DNA from: JALZUE01 sp051251725
Lineage (GTDB): Bacteria > Pseudomonadota > Gammaproteobacteria > Enterobacterales > Alteromonadaceae
DNA: 64,000 nucleotides
Reading direction: 5' to 3'
Assembly (NCBI GenBank): GCA_051251725.1
Contig: JBPOFN010000013.1
Coordinates: forward strand, 1-64,000
The position numbers were made by a program, and so were the translations under genes. The notes under the pieces are model-generated. The model saw nothing but the letters and a program-made list of their open reading frames with translations. It did no database searches and had not been told where the DNA came from. Within the stretch, counting starts at the first letter, position 1. Each line of letters begins with the position of its first letter. Shown here piece after piece: positions 45,264-54,862 of the stretch.

Positions 45264-45620
45264 TTATAACGCATTTTTTAGATCGTATATTTTATCCATA
45301 CGAATCCATTTTTCACCGGCTTTTGCCACACTTAATGGTTTTTGAAACTTCCACATCAAAGCTTCCCATTCATCTGACTTAATTTGCCCAGCTTGCGTTT
45401 TTGGCGCCGCATTAGGATCAAAATCAGGACGTGTTTCCATGATCATAAATAACCTATCCGCAACATGGTAAATCTCCATATCTAAAATACCGGCTTCAGC
45501 CATGTTAGCCGTAATTTGCGGCCAAGCATTTTTAGGCTGATGATATTCAATATATTCTTCAATAAGTTTTGGGTCGTCTTGTAAGTCAAGCGCTAAGCAG
45601 TAGCGAATTCGGTCAGTCAT
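45264..45620 (-). CDS. L-rhamnose/L-fucose mutarotase family protein
   Basis: A 118-aa cytosolic mutarotase that interconverts sugar anomers. The family pattern is visible: RIRYCLALDLQDDPKLIEEY at the start, then WPQITANMAEAGILDMEIY, with RLFMIMETRPDFD and EWEALMWKFQKPL. The nearby alpha-L-fucosidase makes L-fucose the likelier substrate than L-rhamnose, but the family covers both. Divergent from the LacZ-like gene across 277 bp, so probably co-regulated with it. Confidence 0.88.
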   Translation of the reverse strand: MTDRIRYCLALDLQDDPKLIEEYIEYHQPKNAWPQITANMAEAGILDMEIYHVADRLFMIMETRPDFDPNAAPKTQAGQIKSDEWEALMWKFQKPLSVAKAGEKWIRMDKIYDLKNAL

Positions 45621-45897
45621 AGTTATTCCTAATTTTCAGTTAAATAGATAGCTGCACATTTTGTTCACCGGCTGCATATCCTTAATAGTTCATTTCATTT
45701 ATCTGACATAAAGCACATTAAATCTATTGTTGTTAATCGATAAATGCTTTAAAGTATATTATATATAAAAAATGATTTTAACATGCAAACGCAGTTAATT
45801 AACATCATTTATTGCTTTTATAAATAGCATTTACGTAATAATACTGCGCATTTATAAACAGTAACAAATAAGTCATCCAACAAAGAAGTTAATTATA

Positions 45898-48800
45898 ATG
45901 AAAAGAAACTTTACCCATGGACTTCGCTCAATACTTGCGAGCGCTTTGTTAGTAACTACGGTAACTAACGTTGCCAATGCTGCTAATGATTGGGAAAACC
46001 CTGAAGTTATTCACATCAATAAATTACCAGCCCGTGCGACCTCTTATTCATACGATACCGTAGAAGAGGCACTTAAACGAGATAGAAACCAAGCAAGCAT
46101 TAAGTCTCTTAATGGCGATTGGAAATTCAATTTTGTTGCTAAGTCTGAAGATCGCCCGCTAAAGTTCTACCAAAGTAATTTTAATAGTAAGAACTGGAAA
46201 ACTATTCCGGTTCCAGCTAACTGGGAATTACACGGTTATGGCACACCTATTTACACCAACTCGCAATATCCAATGTTTAAAGATGGTGCGACGGATGAAA
46301 ATAGCATTAAAGTGCCTTTTATTACGCGTGAGAATCCAGTAGGTTCCTATTTAACTGACTTTACAGTGCCGAGTAACTGGCAAGATCAACAAATCATTAT
46401 TCATTTTGGCGGCGTTAGTTCAGCTTATTATTTGTGGGTTAACGGCAAAAAAGTCGGTTATTCGCAAGGCAGTCGATTACCCGCAGAATTTGATATTACC
46501 GACTTTGTTAAAAAAGGTAATAACTCATTAGCGATACAAGTATTTCGTTGGAGCGATGGCAGTTATTTAGAAGATCAAGATCACTGGCGCTTGAGTGGTA
46601 TTCACCGTGAAGTAATGTTAATTGCCCAACCTAAAGTAGCAATTAATGATTTTCATGTTAAAACTCATTTTAAAGAAAATTACCAAACCGCAACGCTTGA
46701 TATTCGTCCAGAGTTAACCTTTCCTGATCGTAAAGCATTAAAAGGCTGGAATATTGAAGGTCAATTATACGATGCTTTAGGAACAGAAGTTTTAGCAGAA
46801 TCTATGACGGTAAGCGCGCTGACTGTTGCTCGCCAAGTGTACCCGCAACGTGATAATTTTTCTTTCGGTTTATTAACCGCAGAAATTGATCAGCCAAATT
46901 TGTGGACCTCAGAAACACCTTACCTTTATACCTTAGTTTTATCATTAACAGACAATCAAGGTAACTTGGTTGAAACTCGTAGTACTCGTGTTGGTTTCCG
47001 CGATGTAAAAATTAATGATAAAGGCCAGCTGTTAATTAACGGTCAAAGCATTGAAATAATTGGTGCTAACCGTCACGATCACGACTATAAAAAAGGTAAA
47101 GCCCTTAATCGCCAAGATTTATTAGAAGATGTTTTATTATTAAAACGTTTTAACTTTAACTCAGTGCGTACTTCTCATTACCCAAATGACCCATACTTCT
47201 ACGAGCTATGTGACGAATACGGCATTTATGTGATGGATGAAGCGAATATTGAAAGCCACGGTGTTGGCGGTTTATTAGCTAATTTACCCGAATGGAACAA
47301 TGCCATGATGCAGCGTGTACTTCGCATGGTAGAACGTGATAAAAATCACCCGTCAATTATTTCATGGTCTTTTGGTAACGAGTCAGGCACCGGCCCTAAC
47401 TTTGCCGCTATGTCTGGTTGGGTAAAAGATATCGACAACACCCGTTTCATTCATTATGAAGGCGCGCAAGGCGATCCTAACCACCCTGAATATATTGGTT
47501 TATCTGAACGTTATTCAACTAAAGAAGAATCAGCTAAGTTTCACACACCAAAAGCAAACCCGACCGATCCAGCCTTTGTTGATGTGATCAGCCGTATGTA
47601 CCCTTCTTTAGAAGAGTTACAAGGTTTATCAGACAGTAAATATATTAAGCGCCCTATTCTAATGTGTGAATATGCGCATGCTATGGGTAACTCACTTGGT
47701 AACTTAACGGAATATTGGGATATGATCCGCGAACGTGACAACTTAATTGGTGGTTATATTTGGGATTGGATTGACCAAGGCTTAGAAACTCAAAACGATA
47801 AAGGTGAAACTTATCTAGCCTACGGAGGTGACTTTGGTGATACGCCCAATGCGTCTAACTTCTGCTTAAATGGTATTGTTGACTCTTACCGTAAAGCGAC
47901 ACCGAAATTATGGGAAGCAAAATATGTTTTCCAACCGGCAAATTTCACCGCGCTGAATCTTGAAAAAGGTCAAATTGAAGTACAAAACCGTTTTTTCTTT
48001 AATAACTTAAATGATTATGTCGTTTATTGGACTTTATCTGAAAACGGTGAAGAGCTTCAACATGGTAGCCTTTCAATTGATGATATTGCCGCTAATGAAA
48101 AAGGCCTGTTAACGGTTCCTTTTACCCTGCCGAAAATGAAAGCAGGTAGCCGCTATTTTGTTAAATTAAGTTTACGTACTATCAATAATGAAAAATGGGC
48201 TGATGCCGGTTTTGAATTAGCAAAACAGCAATTTGAATTAACAAACCAAGCGACAGCAACAAAATCAGTCAGCACTAAAGCTGTTACGTTAAAAGAAACG
48301 GACAGCAAGGCGACTGTTTTCAATGATAACTTTACTGCTGTCTTTGATAAAACTACCGGTTATTTAACAAGTTATACTGTTAACGAGCAATCAATTGTTG
48401 AAAGCGCTTTAACGCCTAACTTCTGGCGCGCAGGTACTGACAATGACCGACTTGGTTGGTTAATTGATAAAAACTTAGGCGTTTGGAAACAAGCAACTGA
48501 TCACTTAGCACTCAACCGCTTTAGCGTTAAACAAGCAGCTAATGAAGTAACCATTAATGCAGAGCATAGCTTTGAAGACAGTATTAAAGTATCACTGCAA
48601 TATACAATTACGGGTAATGGTGAAATTAACGTTAGCTTTAGCTTAAATGCCGATGAAAAACTGTCAAGCATGCCGCGTTTAGGGATGACAACAACGGTTA
48701 ATAAAGCACTTTCTACTATGAGCTTTTTTGGTCGAGGTCCGTTTGAAAACTATGCCGATCGCAATAACGGCGCTGACATTGATCTTTATACCGGTAAAGT

Positions 48801-49131
48801 AGCTGATTTTATTAATCATTATGTCCGACCTCAAGAAAACTCAAACCGCACCGATATTGATTGGCTATCTTTAGGTAATGAGACCTTAACCTTAACAATT
48901 GACGGTAAAGAGCCGCTAAGTATGTCTGTATGGCCTTGGAGCACAGAAAACTTAAGTAATAGCACTCATACTTACGATTTAGTCGAACAAGGTAAATTCA
49001 CCGTCAATATTGATTTAATTCAAGCCGGTGTAGGTGGTAATGACTCTTGGAGCTGGCGAGCAGCCCCAATCAAGCAATATCAAATACCCGCAGGAAAATA
49101 TCAATATAGCTTCAGCTTAGTCGCTAAATAA
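45898..49131 (+). CDS. Exported LacZ-type GH2 beta-galactosidase
   Basis: A 1077-aa beta-galactosidase built like E. coli LacZ plus a signal peptide (about 1-29). The domains in order are jelly-roll (about 65-240), Ig-like (245-365), TIM barrel (370-650), a second Ig-like region (660-760) and the Bgal small-chain domain (about 800-1075). The acid/base is Glu495 in SFGNESG and the nucleophile Glu591 in MCEYAHAMGNS. It should cut terminal beta-galactose, probably from a sulfated galactan or fucogalactan fragment. A terminator ends the transcript. Confidence 0.93.
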   Translation: MKRNFTHGLRSILASALLVTTVTNVANAANDWENPEVIHINKLPARATSYSYDTVEEALKRDRNQASIKSLNGDWKFNFVAKSEDRPLKFYQSNFNSKNWKTIPVPANWELHGYGTPIYTNSQYPMFKDGATDENSIKVPFITRENPVGSYLTDFTVPSNWQDQQIIIHFGGVSSAYYLWVNGKKVGYSQGSRLPAEFDITDFVKKGNNSLAIQVFRWSDGSYLEDQDHWRLSGIHREVMLIAQPKVAINDFHVKTHFKENYQTATLDIRPELTFPDRKALKGWNIEGQLYDALGTEVLAESMTVSALTVARQVYPQRDNFSFGLLTAEIDQPNLWTSETPYLYTLVLSLTDNQGNLVETRSTRVGFRDVKINDKGQLLINGQSIEIIGANRHDHDYKKGKALNRQDLLEDVLLLKRFNFNSVRTSHYPNDPYFYELCDEYGIYVMDEANIESHGVGGLLANLPEWNNAMMQRVLRMVERDKNHPSIISWSFGNESGTGPNFAAMSGWVKDIDNTRFIHYEGAQGDPNHPEYIGLSERYSTKEESAKFHTPKANPTDPAFVDVISRMYPSLEELQGLSDSKYIKRPILMCEYAHAMGNSLGNLTEYWDMIRERDNLIGGYIWDWIDQGLETQNDKGETYLAYGGDFGDTPNASNFCLNGIVDSYRKATPKLWEAKYVFQPANFTALNLEKGQIEVQNRFFFNNLNDYVVYWTLSENGEELQHGSLSIDDIAANEKGLLTVPFTLPKMKAGSRYFVKLSLRTINNEKWADAGFELAKQQFELTNQATATKSVSTKAVTLKETDSKATVFNDNFTAVFDKTTGYLTSYTVNEQSIVESALTPNFWRAGTDNDRLGWLIDKNLGVWKQATDHLALNRFSVKQAANEVTINAEHSFEDSIKVSLQYTITGNGEINVSFSLNADEKLSSMPRLGMTTTVNKALSTMSFFGRGPFENYADRNNGADIDLYTGKVADFINHYVRPQENSNRTDIDWLSLGNETLTLTIDGKEPLSMSVWPWSTENLSNSTHTYDLVEQGKFTVNIDLIQAGVGGNDSWSWRAAPIKQYQIPAGKYQYSFSLVAK

Positions 49132-49141
49132 TTTTAACTTT

Positions 49142-49167
49142 AACCCAGATACCTAATCTGGGTTTTT
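49142..49167 (+). terminator. Terminator after the LacZ-type gene
   Basis: A 9-bp stem (AACCCAGAT, 49142-49150, with ATCTGGGTT, 49156-49164) is followed by TTTT. The next gene starts 17 bp later, so some read-through may couple them. Confidence 0.78.
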
Positions 49168-49183
49168 GCTTTAAGGCCTAAGA

Positions 49184-51061
49184 ATGTCTTTACATAACCT
49201 TACAAAAATTTCAGCGTTATTCACGAGTACGCTGGTATTACTCTCAGCATGCCAGCATATCGATAAAATGATGACTGCTGAATCAGTAACAACAAGTACT
49301 AAACCTAATATTGTTATTGTCGTTACCGACGATCAAGGCTACGGCGACTTAGGTCGTAATAATAACCCGATAATACAAACCCCCAATATTGATGACTTTG
49401 CCGAGCAAAGTGTGCGCTTAGAAAACTTTCATGTAGACCCTACTTGTTCTCCTACGCGCGCGGCCTTATTAACAGGTAAAGGCTCATTAAAAGCGGGTGT
49501 ATGGCATACCATTTTAGGCCGTTACATGATTGGCCCCGAGCATCAATTGCTGTCAGAAGTATTAAAAGATAACGGCTATGACACCAGTATTTTTGGCAAG
49601 TGGCATTTGGGGGATAATTATCCATACCGGCCACAAGACCAAGGTTTTGATGAAGTCTTTATTCATGGCGGTGGTGGTGTTGGCCAAACCCCTGATTACT
49701 GGGGTAATACGCAATTTGATGACACCTATTACCGTAACGGTAAAGAAGAAAAAACAACAGGCTACGCGACTACCGTTTGGTTTGATAATGCGATTGAATA
49801 TATCAAACAAGATCGCAATAAACCGTTCTTTACTTATATTGCCCTTAACGCCCCTCACGGCCCTTATCGCGCGCCTGAAAACTTTATTACGCCTTATTTA
49901 GATAAAGGTTTAGATCGTGCTGCTGCAAGCTTTTACGGCATGATCACCCACATTGATAGACAAGTGAAACGTCTTCGCGACACCATTAAATTAGCTGGCA
50001 AAGAAGATAATACTATTTTTATCTTTATGACAGATAACGGTAGTTCATTTAAGCCAACGGGTCCTAACGGCACGACTTTGGATAAGAAAAAATATGGCCA
50101 CTTAGCTCAACTAATGGCTGATAATCCAACTTGGCAACACAACGGGGGCATGCAAGGTTATAAAGGCTCAGTATATGAAGGTGGCCACCGTGTGCCATTC
50201 TTTATTTCCTATCCTAATGGCAAGTTAAAAACTGGCGAATATAAACAATTAACCGCCCATGTTGATGTGATGCCAACACTATTAGATTTAGCCGGCATTA
50301 AGCATAAAATTGACCACGCTGATGGTAAAAGTTTAGCTCATTTAATCACGCAAGGCAGCGATAATACATTAGACGAGCGCTCTGTTATTGTTACCAACCA
50401 GCGCGTTTATCACCCAAGTGCTGAACGTCCTACTATGGTTGCCAAAAAACAGTGGCGTTATATCGAACAAGGTAAAAAAGCCTTTCTTTATAACATTGAA
50501 ACGGACCCTGGCCAGCAAAAAAACATTATTAAACAACATCCTGATATCGCCAGTTCGCTCAAAGCAGAAAAACAAGCATGGTGGCATGAGAACGTTAAAT
50601 TAGGGTTTAAAGACCGGTACATTGGTGTTGGTAATCCGGCGGAAAACCCAGTGCGTTTAAATGCGATGGACTGGATGGAAGTACCAGATAAACAACCTGT
50701 TCCTTGGTTTATTGGTCATCAAGCGCCAGCTGAAGAATACAGTTATACTCACTGGCTTACCGAAGAAGATAAATATTATGCCCTACCTTGGTATATCAAT
50801 GTTGAAAAAGCTGGAACCTACCAAGTAAAAGCTTATTATCATGACAAACCAGCAGCAACACCGGTATTAAAAAAATATTGTGTCATTGACGCTAATGGTC
50901 AACAACATGTCACTGCAGTTTATGGCCGAGCTTCACATTGTGTCCTCGATTTAAAACTTAGCCAAGGTAAACAAAAAATTACCGCTTGGTTTACCGACGA
51001 TAAAGACCAGCGGCCGTCAGAAAAAGCGGCCTTTTATTTATATCTTGAGCAGTTAAGTTAA
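49184..51061 (+). CDS. Sulfatase lipoprotein (S1 family, CSPTR)
   Basis: A 625-aa envelope sulfatase. The lipobox LSAC gives Cys23. VVTDDQGYGDLG (46-57) forms the metal site and CSPTR (88-92) is a canonical formylglycine motif. A small beta-rich domain at about 530-625 may bind carbohydrate. AAGG stands 7 nt before the ATG. It lies 52 bp after the beta-galactosidase gene, and 84 bp before another sulfatase gene. The exact S1 subfamily and sulfate position are unknown. Confidence 0.92.
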   Translation: MSLHNLTKISALFTSTLVLLSACQHIDKMMTAESVTTSTKPNIVIVVTDDQGYGDLGRNNNPIIQTPNIDDFAEQSVRLENFHVDPTCSPTRAALLTGKGSLKAGVWHTILGRYMIGPEHQLLSEVLKDNGYDTSIFGKWHLGDNYPYRPQDQGFDEVFIHGGGGVGQTPDYWGNTQFDDTYYRNGKEEKTTGYATTVWFDNAIEYIKQDRNKPFFTYIALNAPHGPYRAPENFITPYLDKGLDRAAASFYGMITHIDRQVKRLRDTIKLAGKEDNTIFIFMTDNGSSFKPTGPNGTTLDKKKYGHLAQLMADNPTWQHNGGMQGYKGSVYEGGHRVPFFISYPNGKLKTGEYKQLTAHVDVMPTLLDLAGIKHKIDHADGKSLAHLITQGSDNTLDERSVIVTNQRVYHPSAERPTMVAKKQWRYIEQGKKAFLYNIETDPGQQKNIIKQHPDIASSLKAEKQAWWHENVKLGFKDRYIGVGNPAENPVRLNAMDWMEVPDKQPVPWFIGHQAPAEEYSYTHWLTEEDKYYALPWYINVEKAGTYQVKAYYHDKPAATPVLKKYCVIDANGQQHVTAVYGRASHCVLDLKLSQGKQKITAWFTDDKDQRPSEKAAFYLYLEQLS

Positions 51062-51145
51062 TTACCGCTTAAGTTTTAACTAACAGATTTAAGTAACCAG
51101 AAAAGTTAATCACCTTTAATTTACATTGAAGTAATGGAGTAAAAA

Positions 51146-52717
51146 ATGTTTAAACATACCGCTAAATGGCTGTTAACCACCAGTATCATTTGCACCCTTT
51201 CTGCCTGTTCAAATGAAGAAGCAAGTGTTTCATCAGCTGTAACAGCCATAGATGAATCAAACAACAAACCGAATGTGGTGATTTTTTATGTCGACGATTT
51301 AGGTTTTGGCGATATTGGTGTTAATGGCGCTACCGGCGTAACGACACCAAATATTGATGCATTAGCTGCAAACGGGATTAACTTTACCGACGCCCACAGC
51401 TCAGCCGCTACTTGTACGCCGTCACGTTACTCATTATTAACCGGCGAACACGCCTTTCGTAAAGATGCGGCCGTTTTAAAAGGTGATGCGCCATTATTAA
51501 TAGGCACTGATCAGCACACTTTACCTAAGTTACTAAAGCGCGCGGGTTATCAAACCGCCGTAGTCGGTAAATGGCATTTAGGTTTAGGGGATGGCACAAA
51601 AGAGCTAAATTGGAACGAAGCGGTAAGCCCAGGGCCATTAGAAATTGGTTTTGATTACAGCTTTTTATTACCGGCGACAGGCGATCGTGTACCCGCAGTT
51701 TATCTTGAAAACCATCATGTGCTAAACCTAGATAAAAATGATCCAATATCGGTAAGTTATAAGAAAAAAATCGGTAATCGCCCAACGGGTTATGAAAACC
51801 CTGAATTAAGACGCCAAGTGGCTGATGATCAACATAACGAGACCATTATCAATGGTATTAGCCGGATTGGTCATATGGCCGGTGGTAAAAGTGCTGAATG
51901 GATAGACGAAGATTTTTACCAAGTATTCACCAACAAAGCCAATAACTTTATTGCTGAAAATAAAACAAAACCATTTTTCTTATTTTTCTCTTTCCATGAT
52001 ATCCATGTACCGCGCCTGCCAAACAAAATGTTTCAAGGCAAAAGCTCAATGGGCTTACGTGGTGACGCTATTGTGCAAATGGACTGGATCACCGGGCAAG
52101 TGGTTAATCAGCTTAAAGCACAAGGTGTTTTAAACGATACTATTATTATTTTCACCTCGGATAATGGTCCGGTATTAACCGATGGTTATGACGATGAAGC
52201 AATCCAGCTGTTAGGCGATCATAAACCAGCAGGTGTATATCGCGGTGGTAAATACAGTGCTTATGAAGCAGGAACTCGTATGCCAACAATTTTACATTAC
52301 CCAGCAAAAGTAAAAAGCGGTGTGAGCAACAGCTTAATGAGCCAAATCGATGTTTATGCGTCATTAGCAAATTTATTAAATTTAGATTTAGCTGCTAACG
52401 AAGCCATTGATAGCCAAGATCACCTTGCTGCGTGGTTTAATGCTAACCAAGCTGGCCGAGATGTCTTAGTCGAAGAAGCTTACACGCTGTCAGTACGAAA
52501 CAATCACTTTAAGTATATTAGCCCAACAGCCGGTGGCGGTGACTGGATCAAAAATAATAAAAACATTGAAAGTGGTATGATCAATCAAGCACAACTTTTT
52601 GACCTTAGCATTGACCCGAGCGAGCAAAACAATATTGCAACGCAAAATCCTGAGCGGGTTAAAAGCATGCAAATGCTGATTGATAAAACAGTTGCTCAAA
52701 CAACCCGAATAAAATAA
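51146..52717 (+). CDS. Sulfatase lipoprotein (S1 family, CTPSR)
   Basis: A 523-aa envelope sulfatase. The lipobox LSAC gives Cys21. IFYVDDLGFGDIG (46-58) binds metal and CTPSR (90-94) is canonical. TSDNGPVLTDG and the later KYSAYEAGTRMP are typical of arylsulfatase A-like enzymes. It follows the other sulfatase on the same strand, so the two may act one after another on one substrate. It ends at a strong terminator. Confidence 0.92.
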   Translation: MFKHTAKWLLTTSIICTLSACSNEEASVSSAVTAIDESNNKPNVVIFYVDDLGFGDIGVNGATGVTTPNIDALAANGINFTDAHSSAATCTPSRYSLLTGEHAFRKDAAVLKGDAPLLIGTDQHTLPKLLKRAGYQTAVVGKWHLGLGDGTKELNWNEAVSPGPLEIGFDYSFLLPATGDRVPAVYLENHHVLNLDKNDPISVSYKKKIGNRPTGYENPELRRQVADDQHNETIINGISRIGHMAGGKSAEWIDEDFYQVFTNKANNFIAENKTKPFFLFFSFHDIHVPRLPNKMFQGKSSMGLRGDAIVQMDWITGQVVNQLKAQGVLNDTIIIFTSDNGPVLTDGYDDEAIQLLGDHKPAGVYRGGKYSAYEAGTRMPTILHYPAKVKSGVSNSLMSQIDVYASLANLLNLDLAANEAIDSQDHLAAWFNANQAGRDVLVEEAYTLSVRNNHFKYISPTAGGGDWIKNNKNIESGMINQAQLFDLSIDPSEQNNIATQNPERVKSMQMLIDKTVAQTTRIK

Positions 52718-52744
52718 TTTTATCCTCTAATTGCTCAAAACTTC

Positions 52745-52773
52745 AAAAGGCTACTAATAAGTAGCCTTTTTTT
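52745..52773 (+). terminator. Terminator after the sulfatase pair
   Basis: A 10-bp stem (AAAAGGCTAC, 52745-52754, with GTAGCCTTTT, 52761-52770) is followed by a run of T. Confidence 0.85.
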
Positions 52774-53004
52774 ATTGCAACTTTTGACCAGTCCTAAATA
52801 AGAGACACTTCATTTCCTTCTTTTAATGCTAAAACTAAAACTTGATTTCACCTGCAAAATACTTATTTAGCTTTCTTTCTGCCTGATATTTTTGTAGTCT
52901 ACATATCAAATATAGATAAATAAAAGTATACCTATTCATCTATGTGAGTAAGCGATTAATTCATTTACGTTTGCGAAAAATTCACCACAGCTAGCTAAAA
53001 TACC

Positions 53005-54810
53005 ATGATAACTTATCAGCCAACATTTAAAACTAAAGCTCGACAATTAGTAATATTGCTACACTTTAGCCTGTTATTTTTAACGATCGGCCATGTAGAA
53101 GCTAACACTAACGTTAACAGCCACGTGAATACCGCCACTAAAGACAATAAAAACATTAAGGTAAAAAATTATCCTTGGCCACAAGTGCCTTATCCTGTTG
53201 AAAATCCAGCCAGTGAAGCAAAACGAATTTTGGGGAAAATACTTTTTTGGGATGAGCAATTATCAAGCGATAATTCCACCGCTTGTGGCACTTGCCATTT
53301 ACCTGCAGCAGGTGGCGCCGATCCGCGCATTGCTTTAGCGCCCGGCTTTGATAATCAAATAAATACAAAAGATGACATTTTAGCAAGCTTAGGTGTAGTC
53401 AGCCGCGATCATTTAGGTCAAAAATTAAATCACGCCATCTTTAAACACAACCAACAAGTCACTTCCCGCGCCTCACAGCCTTATTTCTCAGGTTTGTGGG
53501 CAAACAGTAATTTTTGGGATGGCAGAGCAGTGAGTGAATTTATCGACCCACAAACAATGGAGATAGCAATTAGATCTGGTGGTGCCTTAGAAAACCAAGT
53601 GTTGGGGCCACTAATGAGTGAGGTAGAAATGGCCAAACAAGGGCAACTACCAAGCGAAGTTATCAACAAACTTAGCCACGCGAAACCATTAGCACTGGCA
53701 ACAAGTTTTCCTGCTGATATCGCAGCAGCATTAATAAATAAACCTAGCTACCCTGCACTTTTTAAGAACGCTTTTGGCAGTAATAGTATTAGCTTAAAAC
53801 GCATTGCATTTGCTATCGCCAGCTATGAAAGAAGTTTAATTGCCGATCAAACGCCTTGGGATCTGGCAATAAACCGCCCAGTAGCAATTGAAAATGACAA
53901 TAGCCAACAAACCAACCTTGGCATTAACGAACAAATAAACTTAGGTTACAAAGAAAACTTAGGTTTTGAATTTTTTAAACAAAGCGGCTGTGCGCAATGT
54001 CATCAACCACCGCTTTTTACCGATAATAAGTTTTATAATATTGGTATTCAAGGTCGGAATGTCGATCAGGGAAGGATGTTAATTTCTCGCGATAAAAAAG
54101 ATCTCGGCGCTATGAAAACCCCAAGTTTACGCAATGTCGGCTTGAAAAAAACCTTTATGCATAATGGCCGATTCAGCTCTTTAGAAGAAGTAATTGATGC
54201 TTACGCTGATGTACCTTTTAAGTTAATGGCGACAAAACTACCTGATGGTGAAAAGTATGACTTTCAATTTACCGAAAGCCAACGTAAAGCAATGATCGCC
54301 TTTTTAAGCAACTCGCTGACCGATCCAAGAGTGGCCAATGAAACTTACCCTTTTGATCGACCAAAGCTAAGAAGGGAAATACCGCTGGCTACTTCACCAA
54401 GCGATTGGGTAACTACGGATTTTATCACGCACCTACAGGCGAAAATCAATCAAGCACAAGTAGTCGTGATAAGTTGGCAAAGTGAAGAGGCATTACCTGC
54501 TGGCTACGATATCGAGATAGTACGTAATGATGGCCGCCATTATTGGAGCACACAGTCGCCCTTTATCGATATTTTTACCGAAGCGGGTCAAAGCTACACT
54601 TACGGATTATCAATCCGTAATAGCCAATTAGAAAGCTCTTCCGTGCAAAACATTGGTATTAATACACCAGCGCAGCGATTTTTTGGCATCGCATTTACTT
54701 CGTCAGCACCGACCATATTGCTATCGATGCTATTGGTTATTCTGTTACTGACCGGGTTTGGTTATTGGCATTATTTATCCAAAAAAAAGCACTGCCGTAA
54801 CAGTGCTTGA
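53005..54810 (+). CDS. Di-heme cytochrome c peroxidase/MauG-like protein with C-terminal anchor
   Basis: A 601-aa exported protein with two c-type heme sites: CGTCH (94-98) and CAQCH (329-333). The family uses two hemes to reduce peroxide or to oxidise a protein or small substrate. The peroxidase part ends near residue 450. A fibronectin-like stretch (about 460-550) and a C-terminal hydrophobic helix (about 565-588) followed by basic residues then anchor it; bacterial CCPs lack this tail. It follows the sulfatases but has its own start, 287 bp later. What it oxidises is unknown. Confidence 0.87.
   Translation: MITYQPTFKTKARQLVILLHFSLLFLTIGHVEANTNVNSHVNTATKDNKNIKVKNYPWPQVPYPVENPASEAKRILGKILFWDEQLSSDNSTACGTCHLPAAGGADPRIALAPGFDNQINTKDDILASLGVVSRDHLGQKLNHAIFKHNQQVTSRASQPYFSGLWANSNFWDGRAVSEFIDPQTMEIAIRSGGALENQVLGPLMSEVEMAKQGQLPSEVINKLSHAKPLALATSFPADIAAALINKPSYPALFKNAFGSNSISLKRIAFAIASYERSLIADQTPWDLAINRPVAIENDNSQQTNLGINEQINLGYKENLGFEFFKQSGCAQCHQPPLFTDNKFYNIGIQGRNVDQGRMLISRDKKDLGAMKTPSLRNVGLKKTFMHNGRFSSLEEVIDAYADVPFKLMATKLPDGEKYDFQFTESQRKAMIAFLSNSLTDPRVANETYPFDRPKLRREIPLATSPSDWVTTDFITHLQAKINQAQVVVISWQSEEALPAGYDIEIVRNDGRHYWSTQSPFIDIFTEAGQSYTYGLSIRNSQLESSSVQNIGINTPAQRFFGIAFTSSAPTILLSMLLVILLLTGFGYWHYLSKKKHCRNSA
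54786..54807 (-). terminator. Leftward terminator inside the end of the peroxidase gene
   Basis: An 8-bp stem (AAGCACTG, 54786-54793, with CAGTGCTT, 54800-54807) gives a T run only on the minus strand, so it ends the transcript of the isomerase-like gene. It lies within the last codons of the convergent peroxidase gene. Confidence 0.7.
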
Positions 54811-54862
54811 TAATGAGTTAACCTGAATCTGGTTATTACAAAAATATTTGCCGATAACAGGA

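Noticed and set aside
54816..54836. TAACCTGAATCTGGTTA as a third MITE end
   Set aside because: Only one end is present and no inverted partner was found within several hundred bases.
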